The position numbers were made by a program, and so were the translations under genes. From Flaveria trinervia (Eukaryota > Streptophyta > Magnoliopsida > Asterales > Asteraceae), in assembly GCA_025506515.1 (NCBI GenBank), contig CM046457.1:43421525-43485524 (forward strand): a stretch of DNA of 64,000 nt, written 5' to 3'. Of this stretch, positions 1 to 11,912 are shown piece after piece. Each line of letters opens with the position of its first letter. Within the stretch, counting starts at the first letter, position 1. The notes under the pieces are model-generated. The model was not told where the DNA came from. It searched no databases and worked only from the letters and a program-made list of their open reading frames with translations.

Positions 1-394
1 GTGTATGGATTTAAGTGGACAAACATATTGACAATCATTGTGGCTGCAATTCTTGAAAGTTCAAATCAATGTGGTAATCTAAGAGTTCCAGTATGATTCC
101 CTAAAGCTGCTGATGACTCTGATGAACACCAAGAATTGAGCATCGAAAGATTTTGATAACAAGTCCCAAATGATTTGATGTTCCTGTATGATTCCAAATT
201 GAATTGGTCCAGGTGTGGTCAATCTAAGTTGAAGCTAGCTTCGATTCCAGAACCAAATCCCTAGATTTCCATCTTAGGGTTTTATCTCTCACAAAAAGTC
301 CAAAAACAAATTTTATTTGTGTATTTAGTTTAAGTTTCTAGTTTAATCTTTTAGTGTGTGTGTGTCTGTCGGACTACATCAGGAAAATCAGAAT

Positions 395-515
395 GGAATT
401 AACTCACCTAAAAGGTCATGTCTGAGATGGCCACATGATTTTCAAAGTTTAAAGAGTCACGTCAGAGGTGACAATGTGTTTTACAAGAGTCACGTCTGAG
501 GTGACTGAAATGGTT
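395..515. repeat. Three GTCACGTC-type inverted repeats
   Basis: Three diverged copies of a unit reading roughly AGTCACGTCTGAGGTGACT lie near 413-440, 450-475 and 485-505. The arms GTCAC and GTGAC are complementary around a 7-base centre containing a CpG. This is the first of a series of short CpG-containing inverted-repeat clusters in the leader of the first retroelement. Function unknown. Confidence 0.6.
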
Positions 516-589
516 AAGAGCTTATAATTTTATTGTCAAAAGTTAAAAGGGTCTTAAAAGTAAAATGTTCAAAATGACTGTAAACTCAC

Positions 590-955
590 TAAGTGTGACC
601 CATTCGCACGATTGGATCATGGTTATGGACCAACTATGCGAATGGCTCCCAATCAGCCGAATGGACATGAGAATGATCCATTCGACCGAATAGAAGGGGG
701 AGAATAAAACAGTCGACCGACTGAGGCTCAGTCGGTCAACTGAAGATGCGAATGAAAGAGACCGAATGAGGAGGAAGTCCACCGACTGAGACTCAGTCGG
801 CCGACTGAATGCGATTGACTAGGCCAATCGTACGACTGAGACTCAGTCGCCCGAATGAACTGAGCGATGAGGCCAGTCGGCCGATTGAACTTAGGTTCAG
901 TATTTAAGGGCTCAGTCGATCGCATGTTGCTCACCACACCAAAATCCACCCACCA
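590..955. repeat. Array of CpG-centred palindromes (TCG-NN-CGA)
   Basis: Dense, non-identical short palindromes of the form (A/G/T)(A/G/T)TCG-NN-CGA(..). A perfect 16-mer TCAGTCGGCCGACTGA lies at 793-808, with CATTCGCACGATTGG at 601-615 and related forms near 720-745, 818-860 and 870-890. Copies differ in the arms but the two arms usually change together. The array sits in the non-coding 5' part of the retroelement, just upstream of a TATTTAAG-like sequence near 901. It is not a simple tandem repeat: spacing is irregular. Confidence 0.7.
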
Positions 956-1254
956 ATCGCATTCTTCCTGTTACTCTACATAAATTGCTACAGATCCTGA
1001 TTTACATTGCTGTTGAGTTTCTTACATTCGAGTGACGATTTTACAGGTACATTACTCTTGAATCTTACCAAAATCAGAAGATTAAAGAACCTACATAAGA
1101 GACACTCGATTGAATCAAGAACCAAACTGTGAAATGACCCAATCACCTCGTAAACTAAGCAAAATGTTAAAATTAAGTTTAATAGGTTATAGTGACAAGT
1201 AGGCGAGTCTAATGGACCATTAAACACTGTTAAATGACTTAAATGGTCAAGATT

Positions 1255-1505
1255 CGATTCGACCCACAGGCGATCGAACAGTGGGGCAAGCGACTGGTCG
1301 TCGAATGAACTCAATCGCACGATTGAACCTTGCGATTGGGTCATTCGGCCGAATGAACCACCCGAATGAGTTCAGTCGGCCGACTGAACCAATCGAAGAC
1401 TCGTCGGCAAATTGAACTCAATCGCATGTCTTATTCAACCGAATGAACTCAGTCGTACTTAAGAACAACCGAATGACTCCAGTCGCATGATTCATTCGCA
1501 TGAAT
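1255..1505. repeat. Second block of CpG-centred palindromes
   Basis: Continues the 590-955 array after a gap of about 300 bases. Contains the perfect 18-base palindrome TTCAGTCGGCCGACTGAA at 1371-1388, CATTCGGCCGAATG near 1342, CAATCGCACGATTG near 1313 and ATTCATTCGCATGAATGAAT near 1491. It ends just before a pyrimidine-rich splice-acceptor-like sequence (to 1588) that precedes the element's ORF. Confidence 0.7.
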
Positions 1506-1593
1506 GAATCAGAATGGAAGTGAAACACTACACTTAGAACTGAATTCTGATGTATTATGTACTAATGATCATGTGTTTTGTGTTTCAGGAAAA

Positions 1594-4500
1594 ATGGCTG
1601 ACAGATGGTCTCTTAATCCAAAGCACAACATATGTGCCCATTTGGACCATACAACTCGGAACGGGGCCAAGTTCTCCGAGATTATAGCCTTCCTCAACGC
1701 TCACGGACACATAAGGCTATATCTACACCGTGCACGCCTTACAAATCACTACACCAGGCATTCTGGGAGAATGCCTCAGTGGATCGCTCTCGTGAGCCAT
1801 ACAGCATCCGAAGCACCGTTATGGGTCAAGCTATCGACATTACCGCTACTGACATCCAGAGAATCCTTGAGTTTGGGGATGACTCCACTCACCCCACTAA
1901 GTTACATCCTTTGACAGTGAGAGGGTGTTTCCTCCGAATCAAGTATGCGGGGGACATTAACTCGGGGGTGCTAAATAAGAGCAACCTGTGCCCACAACAA
2001 ATATCTGGCACATGTGATTCTTAAGTGCATTGCTTCGAGAAGGGTGGTTTCGATGACCTATCAGATCAGATACAAAATGCCTTTGTGGCTCTGGTGCTGA
2101 ACCACCCTTTCAGCTTCTCGAATATGATCTTTGCTTTTTGGTAGAGAACATTGAAGCAAAAGGGAAAGAAGGTTTTTGTATGTATCCAAGGTTCTTCAGA
2201 TGATATTCAATGAGAAGCTGCCTCTGCTCCCAAGGAAAGTCACGATGCAGTGACTTTGGAACTTATGGATGACACTACTTGGGGTAGGATGGTGGTGTAC
2301 CGGGGCAAGCAAGTGAAGCCCAGGCAAAGAGGCTGATTGGTCATTTAGCAGATGAAAGTTATGTGGCACCAGGGAGACGCCAATGGCGTCACGAGGATAG
2401 TGACTCCGACGTGGAGCCAATTGTCCTACCCACTGATGATTCAGATGATGATGATAGTGGGGGTGCCGGAGACAATATGTCTATTCCACAGAGAGGCACT
2501 ACGTCTGATGTCATGCCTCCAGCATCCGCCCCGGCTGCAGAAGTTACCGAATCAGCTGGGTTTCATCATGATTTTGTCCTTGAGACAGAAGTAGAAGAAG
2601 AAGAGTCTGATGAGGAGCCCCTCACCAGGTTTGTGGGAAGAAAAGTGGTTCCCACAGTACATGGGCTTCGGGTGGTTGGTGAGCACCCAAGAGACTCTGG
2701 AGAGACAGAGACCGACCCGACCTATGCTCCAGGGTCAATCGGCAGGGTAGGAGGGGGAGCATCCACCTCGAAGGGAACAAGGAGAAAATGGATGGCTCAA
2801 CCCCATGGGTAGAAACCAAAGAAGAAGAGTCGTTTGACCTCATCATCACTACTACCTCAGCCACTACAGCCACCACCACCACCACTACCACCTCTTCAGA
2901 CACACCATCCACCACCATAGCCACCACAGCCCCCACAGCAACCACAGACACCACCAGACCGACCAAACAATACAGATCCCAGCCACACTACATCATTCAC
3001 CTCTCACTCACCACTACTATCATCCCGACCTGACCCGATATTCACCACAGCCACCACCACCACCACTAGCCACCAAACCGAGCCCTCAGCCTATCCCTCA
3101 TTCACTTACAGATCACCTCTACTACAGTTGCGGTAGAAGAACAGTTGTCGGCACTAAACAGAATGGTAATGCGTTTGCTGGCTGCCGATGAGGAAAAGGC
3201 CTCCCAAATCCGCCAGCCTACTGACCTGACTGCTGCACAAACTCACCAAATTGCAGAGCAGGCTCAAGTGATAGAAAGGAAGGCCCGACAGATGACTGCC
3301 CAGAGCAACGAGATAGCCCTTCTCCAAGCTCAAAGCGTCACCTCAAGGAAGAAAATAGAGGAGTTGGAAAAGGCTAAAAAGACCATTTTGCTAAAGCTGA
3401 AAGGATCGAAGGAGGAGCCATTAAAGATAAGGGATGGGGACAGAAATGATGATAAGATGAGAGATGATGATGATGATGAGAGTGAAACTGATGAAGAGAA
3501 AACTGAACAATGGCACGAAGATGATGACACTAACGGAGGAGAAGCAGCTGAATCTGTCTCAGCTCCAAGGCAAGAGAAAAGATCAAAGAACAGACAAGAT
3601 CTGCCAGCTTCTGCTTCTGCACCTCCATGTGAAGAGCCGAGTATTCAGGATAAGATGTTTATGTATTTATTTACTTTTGTATTCTGTATTGAAAAACATG
3701 TATTAAATGTTTATATTAAGTTAATGCATTTCGTTTGATAGATTACTAATGATTGAGTGTGAAAGGTGTAAATCAAACAGATCCAAATTACAAGAGAGAG
3801 TTTGATATTGCTCCCCTTCAGCAGGTCAAGTCTCAACTCATAATGGTTCTTGATCTGCAAGGGATTGTCAGAAGGTCAGTGAGTTATACCCCTGAAGAAA
3901 GGGAAATAATTCATGATCTATCAAACGAGCAACTGGCCGAAATTTTCAAGCTCAATCCTGATGAAATAGTGAAAGATGCTCCGACATGTAATTCTACCTG
4001 TGATGACGAGCTAAATGACATTGATGAAATAGAGATAGAAGATGTCACTGCAGAGCACTATCCTCAGTATGCTGACAATGAGGGCAATGTGGTTCCCAAT
4101 CTGGTGAATCCCTTGTCGGTGATACATTTGAGGTGTTAGACAAAAGGAGCAAGAGTCAGAGAAGACAGAGGGAATGGCCCAAGCCTCAAAGGATGATGTT
4201 GATATCCGTAAGGCTGAATGGGCTGCATGTTTTAAATAAATTAGAGCCCAACGTGCTGCACCGAAGAGGGATGCCTACACCAAGCTCTACAGAGTCAAGA
4301 AACATCTTAAGGTGTCAGGCAGGATTATAGCATGGGCATATTTTGAGGACCTTAACGTCTATGCAGTTAAGAGGGAGAAGGGCATAGAGTACTTTAGATT
4401 TCCACATGATCTAAAGACTCTACCAGGTTTTGAGCTCAACCAGCTGGCCAAATGAAGCTGTTGTATACTGATCCGAGAAAGATGTCAGACTGGTTTGATG

Positions 4501-4977
4501 CTGCCCTAAGGAAAGAGTGCCACACCAGGTGGATTAACTTCAGACCTCAACAACCTACAAGGTATATTAGAAGGTCTGAGATGGATGCCATTACTGGAAA
4601 ACCAAAGATAGTGTTGAAGTGGAATCCTCCGCGCACAATCTCAAGAATCCCACTCGGGAAATGACTAAGGATTTCACACCACACTTTAAGTGGTGGTACT
4701 ACGATTGGAGAACAGCAGAAGCGGTCATAGTTCTAAATAAAGAGGGCCAAATGGATACAATCAGAGTATTCGACCCGATGTGCTTACCAACTTGTCTGAA
4801 AAGGATGTTTATACACTATACAAGTGGCCACTGTTCTATGACACGCAAGATATTGTACAGGCCCTCCAGTTCCAAAATGTCGTAAGACTTTGCTTCGCGT
4901 TTGATATTCACGCGGGAGTCACAAAAGAGGACAAGTACAAGAAATATGAGGAGGTAATGAAGAAAACAAGACATTAG
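1594..4977 (+). pseudogene. Decayed family-specific ORF of a non-gag-pol LTR element
   Basis: A formerly long ORF now in at least five frame-shifted pieces (1594-2024, 2360-2812, 3145-3738, 3753-4139, 4133-4977). The start MADRWSLNP has a good plant context and follows a TTTCAG acceptor-like site. The first part holds the segment AISTPCTPYKSLHQAFW, then IRSTVMGQAIDITATDIQRI, a layout I associate from memory with long non-gag-pol ORFs common in Asteraceae LTR elements. The middle is acidic and low complexity (ACC-rich 2860-3060; Asp/Glu runs 3420-3520). The last part (LLYSDPRK-like segment at 4452) runs to the polypurine tract. No zinc knuckle, protease, RT or integrase motif is visible, so the element probably depends on others. 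Function of the ORF is unknown. Confidence 0.55.
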
Positions 4978-5002
4978 AGAGATCTAGGTCCAAGGGGGAG
5001 TT

Positions 5003-5711
5003 TGTTGATACATGTATGTCCCTAGATCATGATATGTGATGTAATAGATCTTGTTTGGTATGATTAATGAAATGATATTGATAGTTTGTTAGTTATAATG
5101 TTTAATGTTTCATTAATGTGTCGACATTGAATTGGTTAATTAGGTTAGTGATTGCTTGAATGATTACATATAATGTTATTAATTAATACATTCAAACTTA
5201 ACAGAATGAAGTTCTCATGTGAATGGCTTATGCGAATGAACCATACGCATGAATAACTTCACACGATTAACTCAGTCGCACGACTGAACCAGGAGACTGG
5301 ATCAGTCGTACGATTGTAACATAAGATTGGCTCAGTCGCACGACTGAACACTCAGTCGTACGAATGAATCAACCGCATGGTTCAATCGCAAGACTGAACC
5401 ATACTAATGGTTCAGTCGCACGATTGGATAGTACCAACCTATAAATACAACTCAATTCGTGAAAAACAGGACTCTCGATCAATTACGATTCTAGACGTAC
5501 CCTAGCCGTCCAGAAACCTTCCAATTCGTTCTCCAAGTTCATAGAACACATTAGATCGATTCCCAATCGATTTCTAACGTTAGTTTCAATCCTTGATTGA
5601 TTCTTCGTGTGTTCTCACTGATTGGATCGCCAATCAAATAGGATTCCGCACTATTTGATCTGGTTTACACGTTAATCTCTAGGTATTTCGGTCAAATACC
5701 AGGTCCTAACA
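5003..5711 (+). mobile_element. 3' LTR of the first retroelement
   Basis: Begins TGTTGATACATG directly after the purine-rich tract AAGGGGGAGTT (4992-5002) that follows the ORF, and ends CCTAACA, giving TGTT...AACA termini over 709 bp. A TATA box (CCTATAAATAC) lies near 5434. U3 holds the palindrome array at 5225-5425. The matching 5' LTR is not in the window, so the 3' boundary rests on the terminal dinucleotides only. Confidence 0.6.
5225..5425. repeat. Palindrome array in U3 of the 3' LTR
   Basis: At least seven copies of the CAGTCGCACGACTGAAC type, such as near 5273, 5335 and 5358, plus TCGTACGA variants. It sits immediately upstream of the LTR TATA box, a position where promoter-binding sites would lie. 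The same motif grammar occurs in the element's leader (590-1505). Confidence 0.7.
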
Positions 5712-7049
5712 ATTTTCTTGTCAACATCATTCTTATGTTAATACACAATCAATATATCAAATCACTTGGAATTTGATATACATCAACAATCTATGATCAA
5801 TTTTATATGATGTTAAGATTTGATTTGTTTAACTTTGAATGTCATAGAGTTCGAACGCCCAATCAGCAGTCGAACGTCTATGAGAATCATCAAGATTTAA
5901 TCAAAATTCACTGATTTGAATCACAAACTTACGTTTACTAACTCAAATACTATCTAACAATAAACAACAATTTGTTTTAAACACTGATTATCTGCTTGAT
6001 TGATGAAAACCAAGTGTCAATAGTTTAGAGACTTTGTTTTTCAGAGGAATTTTTGAGTGTAAATGAGAAACAAGTGTAAGTGTTCTATTTATATTAAGTG
6101 AAATCGTAGACACATTAGCACTGTTTGTGCGTATGAAGCCCTAAAATTCACAAATTAATGAGACGCATGAACACTGTTTGGTCGTATGGACTTAGACGCA
6201 TGAGAACTGTTCAGCCGCATGAGCACTGTACAGACGCATAAGCACTGTTTAGGCGCTTTTGCACTGTTTAGGCGCTTTTGCACTGTTTAGGCGCTTTTGC
6301 ACTGTTCAGCCGTCTGAAGTTCCTGAAACGTCTAACACTTTGTCTTTCAACCACTGTGTAGACGCATGACATTCAAAACATCTAACACTTGTATAAAATC
6401 AAACTCATTCACTGTTTAGGCGTATGGAATTAAAGAAATGCCCAAACACTTGGTCAAACTTTATGCTTATTACAACTGTTTAGGTGCATGGGAATATGAA
6501 AAACGCCCAAACACTTGAATAAATTCCTGAAAGTTCACCATGCTCCTATTTAGACGTATGAAGACTATTTAGGCGCATGAGTTGACTTTGAGTTGACTTT
6601 CACGAGTCTTACACTTGGTGTTTTTCACACTTCTTCACCTGCATACTGTTTAAACATATTAGTAATATTTCATACTAATATTTTAACATTTTAAGCATAA
6701 ATTTGAATTATCCAAAATTTTCATTTTAGTCCCTCAAATTTGAACTTTTTACACTTTCCACGCTCAAAATTAGTTTTCAACAAATTCATTTTTTTTCACT
6801 TGATGTTTAACTTTTGAAATTTTTTTTTCTTTTCTTTCCCTTCATTTTAGTCTCAAAACATAATCAAATCTCTATTTCTCAACTTTGAGAGAAGCATTTC
6901 CACTTGCAATTTTATATAGGTTCACATTATCATTTTCAAAAGTTTCATGATCACACTCACATAAACTTTGAACATATAGCATCATCCTTTCAATTCAACT
7001 TTTTTTATTTTGATTTTCTGAGAAAAATCTTTCATTTATTACTCCCCCT
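5712..7049 (-). mobile_element. LTR-like region with polypurine tract, unmatched
   Basis: Read on the minus strand, a polypurine tract TTAGGGGGAGT (7041-7051) is followed leftwards by AT-rich sequence, a motif array (6115-6600) and a TATA-like ATATAAATAG near 6080-6090, the layout of a U3-R segment. It does not match the 306-bp LTR at the other end of the neighbouring copia element. The left edge abuts the TGTT...AACA LTR at 5711, so this LTR may be truncated or interrupted by the first element. Confidence 0.4.
6115..6600 (-). repeat. Array of CACTGTTTAGGCGC-type motifs
   Basis: About fifteen degenerate copies of a unit combining ACTGTTTAG with GCGCATGA or GCGC. A 19-bp unit CACTGTTTAGGCGCTTTTG is repeated almost perfectly three times starting at 6243, 6262 and 6281. 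On the minus strand the unit reads GCGCCTAAACAGTG, identical to a 14-mer in the gypsy LTRs at 20221 and 29588. Located just upstream of a minus-strand TATA-like box. Confidence 0.7.
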
Positions 7050-8111
7050 AAACTTTTAAGTTGAAACAACTTATAAGTTTCCTAAGGTAGCATAATAAGA
7101 TCACACAACTAATTGTGACATTGCCTTCACACACATAAAACATGCATAAAATCAAAATTAAAGCAGAATCAAAATCTAATATCAACAAGAATTAATGTCT
7201 GCAGTGAGATCATATCAATGAAGATCAGCACATTATTGTGGATAGTCATAGACAGTGAATAAATCCTGATCAAGTGTGTTCCAGGTCAGTGATATCACAG
7301 CAAAGGAGACACAAGATCTAAGGACAGACAATGAGTGTTTTTGACATAATATCAGCTCACTTACTTTTTCAATTCTTGGATTGAGTAGGTTATATTTAGA
7401 GAGCTCAACTATCATCAAGACATGCAAGCAAGAACACATACTCAACTTATTACCTGAAACATACGTGTAATCAGATCTCAAGTTACTTAAATGAATAGAG
7501 ATTGATCATGGGTAACCATTTGAGCATCTCTAACTATCCATTTGAATAGATTGTGCACATTGGCATCTTTTGCATCAAAGAGAATATCCAGGTCTGTAAT
7601 GACTTACAACAAAGGATATCTCAGCACTTCAGGTTTATGATGACGTATAACAAAGAAGTGAAATGATGCTTGTAACAGATCTCATGATTAATTACGTCAC
7701 CATCAGGTGTGAGTGTTGTTACTCAACGAACAGTCAATCTAATAAGTCAAAACATCTCAAAATTACTCAGATGAATACATATTTAGTGTAATCACAAGAA
7801 TTTACTGTTTCAGTATAATAGCATGATAGTGTCTATACATCATATCTGATCATGTCAGACTTTATTAATGAGTGAAATATGCAACTGATCTCACTAATGT
7901 ACTATCATTTCTCACATATTGCAAAAACAAATTCTTTTCAAAAAAAACAAAGAACTAACAATAGAAAAAGACTCTATTTTTTGGATTTTGTTATATATGC
8001 TTTTGTATTTGGTTTTTCTAAGAAAAAGAAAACATACACACAAAAAAATAGGCAATTAACATTGAGAGTATCACTTATGATAGTCTTTTGATTTAGGGAG
8101 TTCACATATGA
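7050..8111 (-). other. Long 3' non-coding part of the minus-strand copia element
   Basis: About 1.06 kb between the end of the pol reading frame (near 8112 on the minus strand) and the polypurine tract. AT-rich, with no frame of convincing coding character. An env-like third ORF, as in SIRE-type copia elements, would sit here, but I see no signal peptide or membrane segment. Confidence 0.4.
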
Positions 8112-9574
8112 TTAATAAGACCAATTGATTCTACTAAGTACTCAAACCGTCCTGGTAGGAAGGCTTTAGTAAATAGATCTGCCAACTGTTTTTCTATTGC
8201 AATTTGAATCAAAATGATCAACCCCTTTTCAGAGTTATCTCTGAGAAAATGATATCGAATTTCGATATGTTTTGTTTTTGAATGTTAAACAAGATTAGCT
8301 ATAATGAACATAGCTGCAGTGTTATCAATGTAAATAGGTGTTTTTAGAAAATTGAACCCATAATCCAGTAGTTGATTTTGCAACCAGAGGATCGGAGAAC
8401 ATCCTGCTGACGCAGCAATGTACTCAGCTTCTGCAGTTGAAACAGAGACATTTGTTTGTTTCTTACATTGCCATGAAACTAATCTGGGACCGAGGAATTG
8501 ACATCCACCCGAAGTAGATTTTCTATCTTGATAACAACCACCAATCATTATCTGTATATCCATGTAATTCAAAGTTACCCTAGTAAGGATACCAAAGCCC
8601 TAAGGCTGGTTTACCTTTGAGATACCTGAATATTCTTTTGACAGCAATTAAATGTGATTCTTTCGGGTCTGATTGATACCTAGCACAAACACAAACAGCA
8701 TACATAATGTCTGGTCTAAATGCAGTAAGATACATCAAAGAACCAATCATTGATCTGTATAAAGTTTGGTCAATAGATTTTCCTTTTGGATCAGGTTCAA
8801 TCTTGGTGTTAACATCTGCTGGAGTTCGTATGGACTGACAGTCTTGCAACTTAAATTTCTTCTAGAGTTTGTCAACAAATTCTCTTGATTGATGAAAATT
8901 CCATCGTCAGTTTGCTTGACTTGAAGTCGAAGAAAGAAATTAATCTCTCCCATAGAACTCATTTGGAATCTAGATTTCATGATTTCTTTAAATTCATTGC
9001 ACAACTTTGAACAGGTAGAACCAAATATGATATCATCAACATACACTTGTACACATAAAAGATCATCATTATCCTTCTTTATGAATAAAGTTGGATCAAT
9101 TTCCCCTCTTGTGTATCCATATTGGATTAAGTATTGTGATAATGTCTCATACCAATTTCTAGGGGCTTGATGAAGTCTATACAAAGCTTTAATCAGCTTA
9201 TACACTCGATGTGGAAATTCTGCATCCTCAAAGCCCGGAGGTTGCTTCACAAACACATCGTCAGTGATAGGACCATATAAAAATGCACCTTTTACATCCA
9301 TTTGATACACCTTAAATTTCATGAATGAAGCATAAGCCAAGAAAACTCGAATGGATTCAAGTCTTGCAACTGGTGCAAACACCTCATCATAATCTATCCC
9401 TTCTTCCTGTCTGTATCCTTGTGCAACATGTCTTGCTTTTTTCCTTATTACTATACTGCGATCATCAGTCTTATTTCTAAACAACCATTCCGTGCCTATA
9501 GCGTTTTCTCCTTCAGGTAAATCCACTAAATTCCACACTTCTTGTTTGCGAAATTGAAGTAATTCTTCTTGCAT
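8112..9574 (-). pseudogene. Ty1-copia reverse transcriptase and RNase H
   Basis: Minus-strand pol C-terminal half in three frames (9574-8747, 8849-8580, 8572-8112). The RT part starts in the EELLQF region, contains the intact active-site motif YVDDIIFGS and the RYLKG segment. The RNase H part shows STAEAEYIAA and YIDNTAA, with all three acidic positions recognisable. Frameshifts occur near 8850 and 8575. The last stretch to 8112 still translates as the LADLFTKAF-type C-terminus. RT copies element RNA; RNase H removes the RNA strand. Low stop density suggests fairly recent activity. Confidence 0.85.
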
Positions 9575-10464
9575 AGCTTCTATCCAACCATGTCCTTTAA
9601 TGCTTTGGTAACATTTTTAGGAACAATTTCCGAAAGAAAACAAGAGTATAAGCACAAGTTTGCTTGTTTGATTTACTCCTTGTTGTTCTCTCATTCAATG
9701 GACCAATAATCTGTGAAATTGGATGATTCTTGTGAATATGAGATGTTGGAATCTCATCACATTGAATATTAACATCCAGATTTGTTTGGTTTAAGTTGGA
9801 GAGCTGATGTAACAAGTTAGATGAATGTGGAATAAAATTTGGAACTTGAGTTGGTGAGTTAATAAAGTAATCAAAGTTACCAGTATCAACTACATCACCA
9901 GAGATGGATGATGTTCCAGATTCAGGTTGCACGAAATTATTACCATCATTAGGAAAAGGTTGTGATCCTTCCTAATCAGTAGAGACTGAATGATTTGAAG
10001 CTGAATTAGCATGATCATTGTCATTGAATCGTATTGATGAATCCTTGACAAATGATAAAAATGGATAGTCTGAGCTAGAATCATCTGGGTCGTCAGAATC
10101 TGAGTCCTCACTGAAAGATCCAAGATCTCCTCTAGAGTTCTTCTTACCTGTAGAATCAAAACAATTTGATTGATTAAACAAGTTGGATTGAAAAGAGTTG
10201 ATAATGAATCTAAATCAAATAACCATGCAGGACCATTTGCAACAGATGGAAAAGAATTTTCCAGAAATTTAACGTTGAATGTTTCGAGAATTATATTTGT
10301 CCTAGAGTTGTACACTCGATAGGCTTTTTAAACAGATGAGTATCCAACGAAAAATCCATTATCAGATTTTGCATCAAATTTTCTTAACTGATCATTTGAA
10401 TTAAGAATCATAACAGGACAACCAAATTATTTTAGAAAATTTATGTTCGGTTTCCTGCCAAACA
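9575..10464 (-). pseudogene. Copia integrase-RT linker, frame-broken
   Basis: Two overlapping pieces (10315-9890 and 9932-9597) encode the low-complexity Ser/Asn/Asp-rich linker that joins integrase to RT in copia polyproteins, including a HPISQIIG-type segment shortly before the RT start. No catalytic motif is expected here. The frame changes near 9900 and 10180, and a stop lies near 9973. Confidence 0.6.
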
Positions 10465-11346
10465 TTACTCATAAGAATTTTTCATTTTATCTTTCACAAT
10501 TAAGGTTTTGTACTGAACAAAACACATAGTTGATATAGCTTCATCCCAAAAAGTTATAGGAATCTTTGCATCAGCTAACATACAACGAGCAGCTTCAATC
10601 AATGTTCTGTTCTTCCTTTCAGCAACTCCATTTTGTTGAGGAGTACTAGGAGCACTGAACTGATGAGCTATCCCTTTCTGAGCACAAAACATTTCAATGT
10701 TAGCATTTTTGAATTCTGTTCCATTATCACTTCTTATTATTTTCACTTTATTTTCTAATTGATTTTCAACTTTAATGATAAATTCTTTTAGTAATTCAGC
10801 CGTTTCAGATTTAGCATACAAAAAGAAAACCCATGAAAATCTTGTATAGTCATCAATAATAACTAAACAATATGATTTTCGTCCAATACTCTTGACATTT
10901 GTTGGTCCAAAAAGGTCCATATGTAACAATTGAAGAGGTTTGGAAGTTGAGTTTGTGAGTTTGGTCTTATAAGACGCGCTGTGTTGTTTTCCTTTTAAAC
11001 ATGTTGAGCAGTGATCAGTCATTGCAAACTTCTTAGATGGAAGTCCAATAACATGATTTCTTGATACAAGCTTGTTCATATTCTTGGAATTTGAATGTCT
11101 GAGATGTCTATGCCAAAGATGGATTTCATCATTTGATGCTTTAGTAATTAGGCAAGTTGTTTCGGTTGAAGGATTAACTTGAGACATATCTAGTTTGTAT
11201 ACATCTCTATCCCTTTCAGCTATAACAATTACCCACTCTTTGCTTATCTGAAAACCTGGCTTCAAAACATAACAGAATGAATCATCAAAAAGAACAGAAT
11301 ATGATCTATCACAAATTTGGGATACACTTAAAAGATTAAAGTTCAA
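10465..11346 (-). CDS. Ty1-copia GAG-pre-integrase and integrase core
   Basis: A 293-codon open segment. N-terminal HHCC-type zinc region: LWHRHLRHSN then CSTCLKGKQH (about residues 95-145). Integrase core: first Asp in HMDLFGP, second in IRSDNGTEF and the Glu in QQNGVAERKN (about residues 165-260), so the D-D-E triad is intact. Integrase inserts element cDNA into the genome. The segment is one frame of a longer gag-pol ORF; upstream protease lies in another frame, and the piece ends where integrase passes into the linker. Confidence 0.85.
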   Translation of the reverse strand: MNFNLLSVSQICDRSYSVLFDDSFCYVLKPGFQISKEWVIVIAERDRDVYKLDMSQVNPSTETTCLITKASNDEIHLWHRHLRHSNSKNMNKLVSRNHVIGLPSKKFAMTDHCSTCLKGKQHSASYKTKLTNSTSKPLQLLHMDLFGPTNVKSIGRKSYCLVIIDDYTRFSWVFFLYAKSETAELLKEFIIKVENQLENKVKIIRSDNGTEFKNANIEMFCAQKGIAHQFSAPSTPQQNGVAERKNRTLIEAARCMLADAKIPITFWDEAISTMCFVQYKTLIVKDKMKNSYE

Positions 11347-11351
11347 CTGTG

Positions 11352-11800
11352 AGCAAAAGTTGACTTTGTCAAAGCTTATTATCCCATTTGATATTGTTCC
11401 TTCTCAGGTTATTTTTCCACCAGCATCACCACCAAAGGCGAAATGTGTTCCATCTTTTAACTTAAAAGCTTGTAACAAGGCAGGATTGCCTGTCATATGC
11501 CGGCTACACCCACTATCCACATACCATGTATTGAGTGGTCTTCTTGAGCGTACCTGCACAACAAGAAAATTAAGCTCATATATCCACTCAAGCCGAGATG
11601 GTCTTGGGTTTTCCAAATTTATCAACAATGGTAAATTGTTTGTAATGAAGATTATGCAAATCAGGTTTATTCTTGATGAATTCACCAATCTTGTTTTGGA
11701 AATTGTTTGAGTTATTTTGGAAAGCATTCATACCTTTTGATTGATCAATTTTTGACACGAATTGATGACTAGCATTTTTATTAGTCATTCTTACCGATAT
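11352..11800 (-). pseudogene. Copia aspartic protease region
   Basis: Minus-strand pieces 11788-11588 and 11727-11404. The retropepsin active-site segment reads WYVDSGCSRHMTGN, typical of Ty1-copia (DSGCS). It cleaves the Gag-Pol polyprotein. It lies between the zinc-knuckle region and the GAG-pre-integrase as expected. A frameshift lies near 11600, and the join to integrase near 11350 is also out of frame. Confidence 0.75.
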
Positions 11801-11912
11801 TGTATGAACTGTTCTTGCATATTTTTAGATCTCACATAATTGTTCTTTTGGAAAGATCTCAAACCTAAAGAAAGTTGATTAGTTAATCTTTGAAATCCAT
11901 CAGTTTGATTTC

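Noticed and set aside
2622..3033. Val-rich minus-strand and Thr-rich plus-strand ORFs
   Set aside because: Both arise from the ACC/CCA low-complexity stretch inside the decayed element ORF.
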